NCBI GenBank assembly: GCA_040758375.1
Contig: JBFLWE010000019.1
Span: 1-64,000 of the forward strand
Direction: 5' to 3'
Length of the DNA stretch: 64,000 nucleotides
Origin: CAMLIZ01 sp040758375
GTDB lineage: Bacteria > Pseudomonadota > Gammaproteobacteria > Burkholderiales > Burkholderiaceae_C
Shown: in pieces, positions 53,327 through 61,684 of the stretch
How positions within the stretch are numbered: position 1 is the first letter of the stretch
How the letters are laid out: each line of letters begins with the position of its first letter
Made by a program: the position numbers and the translations under genes
The notes under the pieces: generated by a model
Databases searched by the model: none
What the model was told of the DNA's origin: nothing
Seen by the model: the letters and a program-made list of their open reading frames with translations, nothing else

Positions 53327-53689
53327 ATGCGGCTGCTGTACGTCGAAGACAACCGCATCAACGCGCTGCTGTTCGAAGAAGCGCTAAAGCTGCAGCAGGG
53401 CTTCGAATTGCGCATCGCCGAAGACGGGGCGCAGGCCATGGAGATCGTGCGCGAGTGGCTGCCCGAGGTGCTGGTGCTCGATTCGCACCTGCCCGATGTG
53501 AGCGGCACCGAGCTGCTGCTGCGCCTGCGCTCGCTGCCCGCGCTGGCAGACGTGCCGGCCTTCATGTGCTCGGCCGACGCGCAGCCCGAAGACATGGAGC
53601 AGGCGAGGGCCGCAGGCTTCGGCGGGTACTGGACCAAGCCCATCGCCATCCAGTCGGTGCTGGCGGACCTGCGGCGCTTGAATCCCTAG
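53327..53689 (+). CDS. Single-domain response regulator
   Basis: 120 residues, receiver domain only. The acidic pair is in YVEDNR, phospho-acceptor Asp52 (LVLDSHLPDVSG), Ser82 in MCSADA and Lys104 in WTKPI. It has no output domain. It begins 2 bp after the cyclase-FHA gene and ends about 40 bp before hemH. It resembles receivers that act on hybrid kinases. Its kinase is not identified, and its closest neighbour suggests a cyclase-linked signalling module (inference). Confidence 0.85.
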   Translation: MRLLYVEDNRINALLFEEALKLQQGFELRIAEDGAQAMEIVREWLPEVLVLDSHLPDVSGTELLLRLRSLPALADVPAFMCSADAQPEDMEQARAAGFGGYWTKPIAIQSVLADLRRLNP

Positions 53690-53728
53690 CCAGCCGCGCA
53701 TCGCCACGGTGGCCGACAATCGGCGCCG

Positions 53729-54820
53729 ATGCCATTCGCTCCCGAACCCTCATTTGCCCACGGCAGCGTGCCGCGCACGGCGGTGCTGCTGGTGAACCTC
53801 GGCAGCCCCGACGCGCCGGAGGCACCGGCGGTGCGGCGCTACCTGGCCGAGTTCCTGAGCGACCCGCGCGTGGTCGAGATCCCCCGCTGGGCGTGGAAGC
53901 CCATCCTGCACGGCATCATCCTGCGCACGCGGCCGGCCAAGTCGGCCGCCAAGTACGCCAGCATCTGGACGCCCGAAGGCTCGCCGCTGAAGGTATGGAC
54001 CGAGAAGCAGGCCAAGCTGCTGCTCGGTGCGCTGGGCGAACGCGGCCACCGCGTGCTGGTGCGCCACGCGATGCGCTATGGCAGCCCTTGCGTCGCGGCC
54101 GAACTCGATGCGCTGAAGGCCGCCGGGGCCGAGCGCATCCTGGTGCTGCCGCTGTATCCGCAGTACTCGGCAACCACCACCGCCAGCGTCTTCGATGCGG
54201 TGGCGCATTGGGCGCGCAGCACACGCCGCCTGCCCGAGCTGCGCTTCGTGAACCACTTCCACGACGACGCGCTGTACATCGAGGCGCTGGCGCAGCGGCT
54301 GCTGGCCCATTGGGCCGAGCACGGGGCCGCCGAGAAGCTGGTGCTGAGTTTTCACGGTGTGCCCAAGCGCACCTTGATGCTGGGCGACCCCTACCACTGC
54401 GAATGCCAGAAGACGGCCCGCCTGCTGGGCGAGCGGCTCGGCCTGCCACCCGACAGGCTGTTGGTCACGTTCCAGAGCCGCTTCGGCCGCGCCGAGTGGC
54501 TGCAGCCCTACACCGAGCCCACGCTGCAACGGCTGGCGCGTGAAGGCGTGCGCCGGGTCGACGTGGCCTGCCCAGGCTTCGTCAGCGACTGCCTGGAGAC
54601 GCTGGAAGAGATCGCGCAGGAAGCGCGCGACGCCTTCCTTGCCGCGGGCGGCCGCGAGTTCCACTACGTACCCTGCCTCAACGACGATCCGCGCTGGATC
54701 GCCGCGCTGGCCGAAACCGCCCAGCAGCATCTGGCCGGCTGGCCGACGCGCGAGCAGCCGTCATCGGCAGAGCTGCAGCGCCAGCGCGAACGCGCGCTGG
54801 CGATGGGAGCAAAGGTCTAG
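53729..54820 (+). CDS. hemH: Ferrochelatase
   Basis: 363 residues. Key features are VLLVNLGSPDAPEAPAVRRYLAEFL at the N-terminus, PLYPQYSATTTAS, the active-site His in LSFHGVPKRTL, DPYHCECQKTARLLGERL, LVTFQSRFGRAEWLQPYTEPTL and the catalytic Glu region CPGFVSDCLETLEEI. It inserts ferrous iron into protoporphyrin IX, the last step of haem synthesis; this fits the haem-rich oxidase island in the window. It is convergent with tctA. Confidence 0.96.
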   Translation: MPFAPEPSFAHGSVPRTAVLLVNLGSPDAPEAPAVRRYLAEFLSDPRVVEIPRWAWKPILHGIILRTRPAKSAAKYASIWTPEGSPLKVWTEKQAKLLLGALGERGHRVLVRHAMRYGSPCVAAELDALKAAGAERILVLPLYPQYSATTTASVFDAVAHWARSTRRLPELRFVNHFHDDALYIEALAQRLLAHWAEHGAAEKLVLSFHGVPKRTLMLGDPYHCECQKTARLLGERLGLPPDRLLVTFQSRFGRAEWLQPYTEPTLQRLAREGVRRVDVACPGFVSDCLETLEEIAQEARDAFLAAGGREFHYVPCLNDDPRWIAALAETAQQHLAGWPTREQPSSAELQRQRERALAMGAKV

Positions 54821-54828
54821 GGCCTTCA

Positions 54829-54858
54829 GCCGCCCAGTCCGGCTCAGGCCTGGGCGGC
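54829..54858. terminator. Inverted repeat between hemH and tctA (possible bidirectional terminator)
   Basis: GCCGCCCAG at 54829-54837 and CTGGGCGGC at 54850-54858 form a perfect 9-bp stem overlapping the tctA stop. There is no good U-tract, so termination is tentative. Confidence 0.4.
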
Positions 54859-56352
54859 CTTCCAGGCACGGCGGCGCTGCAGCCAGCGCATCATCGGCGG
54901 CAGCAGCAGCACCAGCAGACCGATGGCGAAGATGGTGGCCGACAGCGGCCGCTCGATCAGCACCGTCCATTTGCCTTCGCCGATGGACAGCGCGTTGCGC
55001 ATCTGCGCTTCGGCCATGGGGCCGAGGATCATGCCCACGATCACCGGCGCGGTCGGGAAGTCGAAGCGCCGCATCAACACGCCCAACAGGCCGATCGCAT
55101 ACAGCAGGAACAGGTCGAAGGCCGACTGCCGCATGCCGTACACCCCCACGGTGGCGAACACCATGATCCCGGCGTACAGCGCGGGCTTGGGTACCTTGAG
55201 CAGCTTGACCCACAGCCCCACCAGCGGCAGGTTGAGCACCAGCAGCATCACGTTGCCGATGTACAGCGACGCGATCAGCGCCCACACCAGCGCCGAGCTG
55301 GTCTGGAACAGCGTGGGGCCGGGCTGGATGCCGTAGTTGGTGAAGGCCGAGAGAATGATCGCCGCAGTGGTGGAGGTGGGAATGCCCAGCGTCAACAGCG
55401 GCACCAGCGTGGCGGTGACGGAAGCGTTGTTTGCTGCCTCCGGACCTGCCACACCCTCGATGGCGCCGGTGGTGCCGAACTGCTCGGGGTTCTTCGACAG
55501 CCTCTTTTCCATGCCGTACGACAGGAACGTGGGGATCTCCGTGCCGCCGGCCGGCACCGCGCCGAAGGGAAAGCCAAGCAAGGTGCCGCGAATCCACGCC
55601 GGCCAGGAGCGCCGCCAGTCCTCCTTGGTCATCGTCAGGCTGGTCAGCCTGTTCTGCGATTCGTCCTGCCGGCCCTCGTAGAGCACGGCGTACATCGCTT
55701 CTCCCACCGCGAACAGGCCCACGGCCACGAGCACCACCTCGATGCCATCGACCAGCTCGGCGACGCCCAGCGTGTAGCGCGCCTGCCCCGAGATCTGGTC
55801 GATGCCGATCAGGCCGATGGCCAGGCCCAGCACGAGGCTGGTGAATCCGCGCAGCAGGCTCTGGCCCAGCACCGCCGACACGGTGATGAAGGCCAGCACC
55901 ATGAGCGCGAAGTACTCCGGCGGGCCGAAGCGCAGCGCGTACTCGGCGATGGCCGGCGCGAACAGGGTCACCAGCACGGTGGCGATGGTGCCGGCGACGA
56001 ACGAGCCGATCGCTGCGGTGGCCAGCGCTGCGCCGGCCCTGCCGCGCTTGGCGAGCAGGTTGCCCTCCATCGCGGTGATCATGCTGCCCGTCTCGCCCGG
56101 GGTGTTGAGCAGGATCGAGGTGGTGGAGCCGCCGTACATCGCGCCGTAGTAGATGCCGGCGAACAGGATCATCGAGGCCGTGGGGTCCACGTGCGCGGTG
56201 ATCGGTAGCAGCATCGCCACCGTGAGCGCCGGCCCGATGCCGGGCAGCACGCCGATGGCGGTGCCGACCATGCAGCCGAGCAGCGCCCAGACCAGGTTGA
56301 TGGGCGTCGCCGCGGTGGCGAAGCCTTGCATCAACGATTGCCAGAGGTCCAT
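54844..56352 (-). CDS. tctA: Tripartite tricarboxylate transporter large permease TctA
   Basis: 502 residues with about 12 hydrophobic helices. Signature blocks are LLGCMVGTAIGVLPGIGPALTVAMLLPIT, MYGGSTTSILLNTPGETGSMITAMEGNLLAKRGRAG, GFPFGAVPAGGTEIPTFLSYGMEKRLSKNPEQFGTGA-like and EAANNASVTATLVPLLTLGIPTSTTAAIILSAF. It is the main membrane subunit for citrate or related tricarboxylate uptake. It begins 13 bp after tctB, in the operon tctC-tctB-tctA. Confidence 0.94.
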   Translation of the reverse strand: MDLWQSLMQGFATAATPINLVWALLGCMVGTAIGVLPGIGPALTVAMLLPITAHVDPTASMILFAGIYYGAMYGGSTTSILLNTPGETGSMITAMEGNLLAKRGRAGAALATAAIGSFVAGTIATVLVTLFAPAIAEYALRFGPPEYFALMVLAFITVSAVLGQSLLRGFTSLVLGLAIGLIGIDQISGQARYTLGVAELVDGIEVVLVAVGLFAVGEAMYAVLYEGRQDESQNRLTSLTMTKEDWRRSWPAWIRGTLLGFPFGAVPAGGTEIPTFLSYGMEKRLSKNPEQFGTTGAIEGVAGPEAANNASVTATLVPLLTLGIPTSTTAAIILSAFTNYGIQPGPTLFQTSSALVWALIASLYIGNVMLLVLNLPLVGLWVKLLKVPKPALYAGIMVFATVGVYGMRQSAFDLFLLYAIGLLGVLMRRFDFPTAPVIVGMILGPMAEAQMRNALSIGEGKWTVLIERPLSATIFAIGLLVLLLPPMMRWLQRRRAWKAAQA

Positions 56353-56365
56353 CGCGGGTACTTCC

Positions 56366-56857
56366 TCAGATCCAACCCGAACGGGTGATGCCGGGCAGCG
56401 TGAGGCCCAGCAGTTTGGTGAACAGCCAGTAGACCGGGGCCGAAAGCGCCAGGCCGATCAAAGCATCGCGCCCCAGGCGTGACAGCGCCGGCGCCTGGCC
56501 CATCGAAAGCCGAAAGCCGCGCGCCGCCAGCGCGAACAGCAAGGCGCACGACGGGATGAATCCGATCGTCGTGATCAACGACGCGTTCAGCAGCAGCCCC
56601 GCCGACACCCACGCCATGCCGCGCCAATACGCGGCAAGCGTGGGGGCCGCCGGCAGGCCGCGGAACCCACCGGTCGCGGCCTGCACGAGGAGCACCACGC
56701 CGCACAAGGCCATGGCGGCGGCCACCAGCCAGGGCAGGAATCCCGGCCCCACGCCGGCGTAACCTGCCTCGCCACGCACCTGCGACGCTCCGACTGCCAG
56801 CGCCGCGGCGAGCACCAATGCCCCGCCGCCCACGGCCTTCTGCCAATGGGTGCTCAT
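56366..56857 (-). CDS. tctB: Tripartite tricarboxylate transporter small permease TctB
   Basis: 163 residues with four hydrophobic segments (GGALVLAAALAVGASQV, LPWLVAAAMALCGVVLLVQA, LLLNASLITTIGFIPSCALLFALAA and ALIGLALSAPVYWLFTKLLGL). Sequence is poorly conserved in TctB, so the call rests on size, topology, FIPSCALLFALAARGFR and its place between tctC and tctA. It is 4 bp after the tctC stop. Confidence 0.88.
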   Translation of the reverse strand: MSTHWQKAVGGGALVLAAALAVGASQVRGEAGYAGVGPGFLPWLVAAAMALCGVVLLVQAATGGFRGLPAAPTLAAYWRGMAWVSAGLLLNASLITTIGFIPSCALLFALAARGFRLSMGQAPALSRLGRDALIGLALSAPVYWLFTKLLGLTLPGITRSGWI

Positions 56858-56861
56858 GGCG

Positions 56862-57824
56862 TCAGAGCATGCCCAGCCTGACCATCAGCGCGCGCAGGCG
56901 AGCATGGTCTTCCTCGACGAAGCGGCCGAATTCGTCGCCGGTCATCACCGCGGAATTCCAGCGGTTGGCCTGCAGCGTCTCCTGCCAGCTCTTGGTGCGG
57001 GTGGCCTTGGTCACGGCATCGATCAGCGCCTTGCGCTGCTCGGCGCTGATGCCCGGCGCGCCGTACACGCCGCGCCAGTTGCCGATCTCCACGTCGATGC
57101 CCTGCTCCTTGAGCGTAGGAATGTCCACGCCCTTCTGCCGGGTGCCGGCGGTGTAGGCCAGCGCGCGCATCTTGCCGGTCTTGATGTATTCCTCCATCTC
57201 GGCATAGCCGCTGGTGCCCACGGTGATGTGGCCGCCCAGCACCGCCGCGGTGGCCTCGCCACCGCCCTTGAAGGGCACGTAGTTGATCTTGGCCACGTCC
57301 ACACCCACGGCGTTGGCGATCATCGCCACGCTGATGTGGTCGGTGGAGCCCTTGGAGCCACCACCCCACTTGACGCTGGCCGGGTCCTTCTTCATCTGCT
57401 CGACCACGTCTTTCATGCTCTTGATCGGCGAGTTGGCCGGCACGACGAACACGTTGTATTCGGCGATCAGGCGCGCGATCGGCGTGGCGTTGGCCATGGT
57501 CACCGGCGGGTTGTTCTGCACGATCGCACCCACCATCACGGCGCCCACCACCACCAGCGCATGGGGGTCGCCCTTGCTCGCGTTGACGAACTGCGCCAGG
57601 CCGATGGTGCCGCCGGCACCGCCTTTGTTCTCGTAGGTCACCGAGCCGGCAGCGCCGGCTTCCTGCAGCGCCTTGCCGATGCCGCGACCGGTCTGGTCGT
57701 AGCCGCCGCCGGGGTTGGCACCGATCATGATCTTGAAGTTGTCCGCCGCCTGCGCGACGGGCATGCCGCCCAGGGCAGCGGCAAGCAGCGGAAGGGCCAG
57801 GGCCTTGAGTGCGGTGCGACGCAT
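56862..57824 (-). CDS. tctC: Bug-family tricarboxylate-binding protein TctC
   Basis: 320 residues. A signal peptide (MRRTALKALALPLLAAALGGMPVAQA) is cleaved before ADNFKIMIGANPGGGYDQTGRGIGKALQEAG. The mature part is a Bug-type periplasmic binding protein with SDNFVGWKGS-like GGGSKGSTDHISVAMIANAVGVD, FKGGGEATAAVLGGHITVGTSGYAE and the C-terminal lobe. It binds the tricarboxylate and feeds TctAB, and in Bordetella the BctC protein also contacts the sensor BctE. It heads the tctCBA operon, divergent from tctD. Confidence 0.92.
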   Translation of the reverse strand: MRRTALKALALPLLAAALGGMPVAQAADNFKIMIGANPGGGYDQTGRGIGKALQEAGAAGSVTYENKGGAGGTIGLAQFVNASKGDPHALVVVGAVMVGAIVQNNPPVTMANATPIARLIAEYNVFVVPANSPIKSMKDVVEQMKKDPASVKWGGGSKGSTDHISVAMIANAVGVDVAKINYVPFKGGGEATAAVLGGHITVGTSGYAEMEEYIKTGKMRALAYTAGTRQKGVDIPTLKEQGIDVEIGNWRGVYGAPGISAEQRKALIDAVTKATRTKSWQETLQANRWNSAVMTGDEFGRFVEEDHARLRALMVRLGML

Positions 57825-57926
57825 TGAGATATCTCCTTGCTGAGGGTGGTGCACGACAACGCAGGGCATGGTCCTCCCAGGGTCGGCCGTCGGCATGCGG
57901 GTGAACCCGCACGCTTCGGTGCCAGC

Positions 57927-57976
57927 CTGTCATGCGGCTGTCGGCACCCTCGCTGGTCGCTGTCAAACCGCTGTCA
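57927..57976. promoter_or_regulatory. Four in-phase CTGTC(A/G) repeats in the tctC/tctD promoter region
   Basis: Hexamers CTGTCA at 57927, CTGTCG at 57938, CTGTCA at 57960 and CTGTCA at 57971 are spaced 11, 22 and 11 bp apart, all on the same strand and face of the helix. OmpR-class regulators typically bind such tandem repeats. The array lies 65-114 bp upstream of tctD and 103-152 bp upstream of tctC, so it probably binds TctD. Confidence 0.6.
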
Positions 57977-58040
57977 GCGCTGCCCGGCCAGGGTCGGCCC
58001 CGAGCCGCCCAGGCCCGTCAAACGCGGCACACTGCGGGCC

Positions 58041-58718
58041 ATGAAACTGCTGCTGGTCGAAGACGACCCCTCCATGGCGCAGGCCCTGCGTCTGGCGCTG
58101 GAGCGGCGCGGTTTCGAGGTCGACTGGTGCGGCGACGGCGTGGAGGCGCTGAACCGCCTGCGCCACCATGGGCCCGACCTCGCGCTGCTCGACCTCACCA
58201 TTCCCCGGCTCGACGGCCTGCAGGTGCTGCACCGCGCCCGCGCCGAAGGCCTGAAGCTGCCCATCATCCTGCTCACCGCGCGTGGCGCGGTGGGCGACCG
58301 CGTGCAGGGCCTCAACGCGGGCGCCGACGACTACCTGGCCAAGCCTTTCGACCTGGACGAACTGGAGGCCCGCATCCGCGCCCAATTGCGTCGCCACGGT
58401 ACCGAGGTGCAGGAGCGCCTGAGCTGCGGGCCGCTTGCGATGGAGCGCGATTCCGGCGCCTTCTACCTGGGCGATGAGGTGCTGGAGCTCACGCCGCGCG
58501 AGCAGGCGCTGCTCAAGGCCCTGATCGCCAAGCCGGGCCATGCGGTGGCCAAGGAGAAGCTGTTCCGGCTGGTGTTCCCGATGGAGCAGGACATCCAGTT
58601 CGAGGCGATCGAGGTGGTGGCCTACCGGCTGCGCAAGAAGCTCGCCGGCTCGGGCGTGGCGCTGGTCACGCTGCGCGGGCTGGGCTACCTGCTGAAGGCG
58701 GACGCGCAGGCTTCATGA
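58041..58718 (+). CDS. tctD: OmpR-family response regulator TctD
   Basis: 225 residues. The receiver has VEDDPS, phospho-acceptor Asp51 (ALLDLTIPRLDG), Thr in LLTARG and Lys in LAKPFD. The C-terminal winged helix is LELTPREQALLKALIAKPGHAVAKEKLFRLVFPMEQDIQFEAIEVVAYRLRKKL. Its stop overlaps the tctE start (ATGA, 58715-58718). It is divergent from tctCBA and should activate that operon when tricarboxylates are available (by analogy with TctDE/BctDE). Confidence 0.9.
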   Translation: MKLLLVEDDPSMAQALRLALERRGFEVDWCGDGVEALNRLRHHGPDLALLDLTIPRLDGLQVLHRARAEGLKLPIILLTARGAVGDRVQGLNAGADDYLAKPFDLDELEARIRAQLRRHGTEVQERLSCGPLAMERDSGAFYLGDEVLELTPREQALLKALIAKPGHAVAKEKLFRLVFPMEQDIQFEAIEVVAYRLRKKLAGSGVALVTLRGLGYLLKADAQAS

Positions 58719-60136
58719 CGTACTCGCTCAGGCGCTACCTGCTGGCGTGGATCATCACGCCGATCGCGCTGTTCGTCGTCTTCGACACGGTGAGCCTGTA
58801 CCGCAACGCGCTGGACTCCATCAACACCGCCTACGACCGCTCGCTGCTGGCTTCTGCGCGCTCCATCGGCGAACTGCTGGAGTTGCAGGGCTCCCAGCTC
58901 AAGGTGGAAGTGCCCTACACCGCGCTGGAGATCTTCGACGCCGGCAACCGCGGCCGGCTGTACTACCGCATCTCGGGCTTCGAAGGCGAGTTTCTCTCGG
59001 GCTACGAGGACCTGCCCGTTTACGACCGCAAGCTGCCCAAGCGCAGCGCCTATGCCGCGCTGGTGGACTTTTACGACGGCCAGTACCGTGGCGAGCCGGT
59101 GCGCATGGCGGCGCTGTACCAGCCGGTGTCGTCGCAAGAGGCCCGCGGCATGGTGCTGATCCAGGTGGCCGAGACGCTCGAAGTGCGGCAGGTTCTCGCG
59201 CGCCAGATCCTGCTGTCGACGTTGCTGCGCCAGGCGCTGCTGATCGTGGTGGTGGCGCTGGTCACCTGGGTGGTGGTCACGCGTGCGCTGCGGCCGGTCG
59301 AAGCGCTGCGGCGCCAGCTCAGCGAACGGCGCGAGGCCGACCTGTCGCCGGTGCGGCTGTCCCATCCGCCGGCGGAGCTGCAGCCCACGCTGGCCGCCAT
59401 CAACGACCTCATGCAGCGTCTGCAGCGGCTGATGGAGCACCAACGCCAGTTCGTGCGCGATGCCTCGCACCAGCTGCGCACGCCGCTGGCGGTGTTGAAG
59501 ACACAGGTGCAGAACGCGCTGGCCACGCCGCCGGGCGAGCCGCTGCCGCGCCAGGCGCTGGAAGACATGCACGGCACGGTGGAACGCGCCGCCCGCCTGG
59601 CCAACCAGATGCTGGCGCTGGCCAAGGTCGAGCAGGTGCAGTCGCAGGGCCCCTCGACGCCGCAGTCGCTGAGCGAGGTGGTCAGCGAGGTGGCGCTGGA
59701 CATGTCGCCGCTCATCGCGGCCAAGCACCTCGACTTCGAGCTGCAAGCCGATGAGAGCGTGCGAGTGCAGGGCCATGACTGGATGCTGCGCGAGCTCACC
59801 CGCAACCTGCTGCACAACGCGATCCGCGAGACGCCGGCGGGCGGCCACCTGCTGCTGGCGGTGAAGGCTGCGCCGGCGCCCCGGCTGCTGGTGAGCGACA
59901 GCGGGCCGGGCCTCAAGCCCGAGCTGGCGCAACGGCTGTTCGAACCCTTCCACACCGGCCACCCGAGCGAAGGCAGCGGCCTCGGGCTCGCCATTTGCCG
60001 CAGCATCTGCGACGCCCTGGGCGCCGAACTGCGGCTGCAGAACCGTCCCGCCCCTGGCGGGGGCCCCGCCGGTCTGGACGCCGAGGTGCGCTTCTCCACC
60101 GGGGCGGCTGACAGCGACGGCACAATCCGCGAATGA
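58715..60136 (+). CDS. tctE: Sensor histidine kinase TctE
   Basis: 473 residues. TM1 (about 10-30, ITPIALFVVFDTVSLY), a periplasmic TctE_N-like domain (YDRSLLASARSIGELL...VEVPYTALEIFDAGNRGRLYYRISGFEGEFLSGYEDLP), TM2 (QALLIVVVALVTWVVVT), HAMP, H-box FVRDASHQLRTPLAVLKTQVQNAL with His252, and ATPase motifs NLLHNAIRETPAGG, DSGPGL and GSGLGLAICRSICDALG. It reports substrate-bound TctC or external citrate to TctD. Its stop overlaps hslR by ATGA, an uncommon arrangement. Confidence 0.9.
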   Translation: MTYSLRRYLLAWIITPIALFVVFDTVSLYRNALDSINTAYDRSLLASARSIGELLELQGSQLKVEVPYTALEIFDAGNRGRLYYRISGFEGEFLSGYEDLPVYDRKLPKRSAYAALVDFYDGQYRGEPVRMAALYQPVSSQEARGMVLIQVAETLEVRQVLARQILLSTLLRQALLIVVVALVTWVVVTRALRPVEALRRQLSERREADLSPVRLSHPPAELQPTLAAINDLMQRLQRLMEHQRQFVRDASHQLRTPLAVLKTQVQNALATPPGEPLPRQALEDMHGTVERAARLANQMLALAKVEQVQSQGPSTPQSLSEVVSEVALDMSPLIAAKHLDFELQADESVRVQGHDWMLRELTRNLLHNAIRETPAGGHLLLAVKAAPAPRLLVSDSGPGLKPELAQRLFEPFHTGHPSEGSGLGLAICRSICDALGAELRLQNRPAPGGGPAGLDAEVRFSTGAADSDGTIRE

Positions 60137-60546
60137 GCGAAGCATCCACCGGCCTGAAGGCCGTGCGCCTGGACAAATGGCTGTGGGCGGCCCGTTTCTA
60201 CAAGACCCGCACCCTGGCCGTGGAAGAGATCGGCAAAGGCCGGGTTTCGGTGAACGGCCAGCCCGCGAAGGCGGCCCGTGAGCTCAAGCCGGGCGACCAG
60301 GTGGAGTTGCGCCAGGGCGGCGTGACGCGCACGGTGCTCGTCAAGGGACTGAGCGCGGTGCGCGGGCCCGCCCCGGTGGCGCAGGCGCTGTACGAGGAGA
60401 CGCCCGAAAGCGTGCAGGCGCGCCAGCGAGCGGCCGAACAGCGCCGCATGGGCGTCGAGCCTGCCCAGGCCATCGAGCATGGCCGCCCCACCAAGCGCGA
60501 CCGGCGCCAGCTGGCCGACTGGCAGCGCTGGTCCGCGAAGATCTAG
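60133..60546 (+). CDS. hslR: RNA-binding heat-shock protein Hsp15 (S4 domain)
   Basis: 137 residues. An S4 domain occupies about 14-75 (VRLDKWLWAARFYKTRTLAVEEIGKGRVSVNGQPAKAARELKPGDQVELRQGG), with the Hsp15 extension APVAQALYEETPESVQARQRAAEQRRMGVEPAQAIEHGRPTKRDRRQLADWQRW. The family rescues aborted 50S subunits carrying peptidyl-tRNA. Its ATG overlaps the tctE stop, so translation is coupled to the sensor kinase gene; heat-shock promoters may lie within tctE (not tested). Confidence 0.92.
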   Translation: MSEASTGLKAVRLDKWLWAARFYKTRTLAVEEIGKGRVSVNGQPAKAARELKPGDQVELRQGGVTRTVLVKGLSAVRGPAPVAQALYEETPESVQARQRAAEQRRMGVEPAQAIEHGRPTKRDRRQLADWQRWSAKI

Positions 60547-60627
60547 GCCCCGACAGCCTGACGCCCCCCTTGAGGAGCCACACCGGCGGACAGGCGAAGC
60601 CGGATCTGCGGTGTGCACTCAGTGGGG

Positions 60628-60652
60628 GTTGAAGCGTGGCGAGCTGCCCTCA
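60628..60652 (+). promoter_or_regulatory. Possible sigma-32 promoter upstream of grpE
   Basis: GTTGAA at 60628-60633, a 13-base spacer, then CCCTCATGT from 60647 resembles the heat-shock consensus CTTGAA-N13-CCCCATNT (one or two mismatches). It lies 44-68 bp upstream of the grpE ATG, in the 149-bp gap after hslR. Confidence 0.5.
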
Positions 60653-60695
60653 TGTGCGGCCGGAGCCGGACAAAACCCCTCTCTTTGATCAAAAC

Positions 60696-61229
60696 ATGAA
60701 CAGTCCCGAGCAAACCCCTGAAACCGGCCATAACGGCCCCGCCGCCGGTGGCGAAGCGCAACAGCCCCAGGCCTCGCCGGAGCAGCGCCTGGCCGAGCTG
60801 GAAGCCAAGCATGCCGAGATGGCCGACGCCTACCTGCGCGCGAAGGCCGAAGCCGAGAACACCCGCCGCCGCGCCGACGAAGAGATCAGCAAGGCGCGCA
60901 AGTACGCGGTGGAAGGCTTCGCCGAGAGCCTGCTGCCGGTGAAGGACAGCCTGGAAGCAGCCATCGGCATCCCGGACGCCACTCGCGAGCAGATGCTCGA
61001 AGGCGTGCACGCCACGTTGCGCCAGCTGGCCGCCGTGCTCGAGCGCAACAAGGTGCTGGAGATCAATCCGCCGGCGGGCACCCGGTTCGACCCCCACCAG
61101 CACCAGGCCATCAGCATGGTGCCGGCCGAACAGGAAGCCAACACCGTGGTGGCCGTGCTGCAAAAGGGCTACCTGATCGCCGACCGCGTGCTGCGCCCGG
61201 CGCTGGTCACCGTGGCGGCGGCCAAGTAA
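60696..61229 (+). CDS. grpE: Nucleotide exchange factor GrpE
   Basis: 177 residues. An N-terminal low-complexity part is followed by the long coiled coil (QRLAELEAKHAEMADAYLRAKAEAENTRRRADEEISKARKYAVEGFAESLLPVKDSLEAAI) and the C-terminal beta domain with GTRFDPHQHQAISMVPAEQEANTVVAVLQKGYLIADRVLRPALVTVA. It releases ADP from DnaK. No SD is obvious; the ATG is preceded by an A-rich stretch. The thioredoxin-like gene follows 7 bp later. Confidence 0.95.
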   Translation: MNSPEQTPETGHNGPAAGGEAQQPQASPEQRLAELEAKHAEMADAYLRAKAEAENTRRRADEEISKARKYAVEGFAESLLPVKDSLEAAIGIPDATREQMLEGVHATLRQLAAVLERNKVLEINPPAGTRFDPHQHQAISMVPAEQEANTVVAVLQKGYLIADRVLRPALVTVAAAK

Positions 61230-61236
61230 GGCCGGC

Positions 61237-61623
61237 GTGATCATGGCGGCCGGTTTCTTCCAGCAGTTCGGCATGCAGCCGGTGGATTCCGCCGGCTTCG
61301 ATGCCGCGCTGGCGGCCGCCGGCGCTGCGCTGGTGGGCGTGTATTTCTGGGGCGAGGATTGCTTCAACTGCGAGCAGTTCAAGAAAGCCGCCCTGCTCAA
61401 ATCCGACCCCTTCCAGGCCCTTGGCCTGCGGTGGCTGCAAGCCGATGTGTACGCCGACCCGGCGCTGGGCCAGCGCTTCGGCTTGTACGGCGTGCCAACC
61501 TTCTACTTCTTTCACCGGGGCAAGAAGCTGGGCCGAATCACCAGCTGGCCGGGGTGGCCGCCCTTCGAGCAGGCGGTGCAGGCCTTGCGCCAACGCACGG
61601 CTTGCGTGCATACCGCATCTTGA
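61237..61623 (+). CDS. Thioredoxin-fold protein between grpE and dnaK
   Basis: 128 residues from a GTG start; the ATG two codons on is also usable. The active-site motif is CFNC (Cys42-Cys45, in FWGEDCFNCEQF), and the cis-proline loop is YGVPTFYFF with Pro87. A short C-terminal helix follows. No signal peptide, so it is cytosolic. It has the thioredoxin fold but not the WCGPC motif. Placement inside the DnaK chaperone operon suggests redox-linked proteostasis (inference), and this order recurs in related genomes. Confidence 0.78.
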   Translation: MIMAAGFFQQFGMQPVDSAGFDAALAAAGAALVGVYFWGEDCFNCEQFKKAALLKSDPFQALGLRWLQADVYADPALGQRFGLYGVPTFYFFHRGKKLGRITSWPGWPPFEQAVQALRQRTACVHTAS

Positions 61624-61684
61624 AATGACGGCACCCATTCACAACTAGACGACAACCGAATTCAGTTCCAAGGAGAAATCTCAA

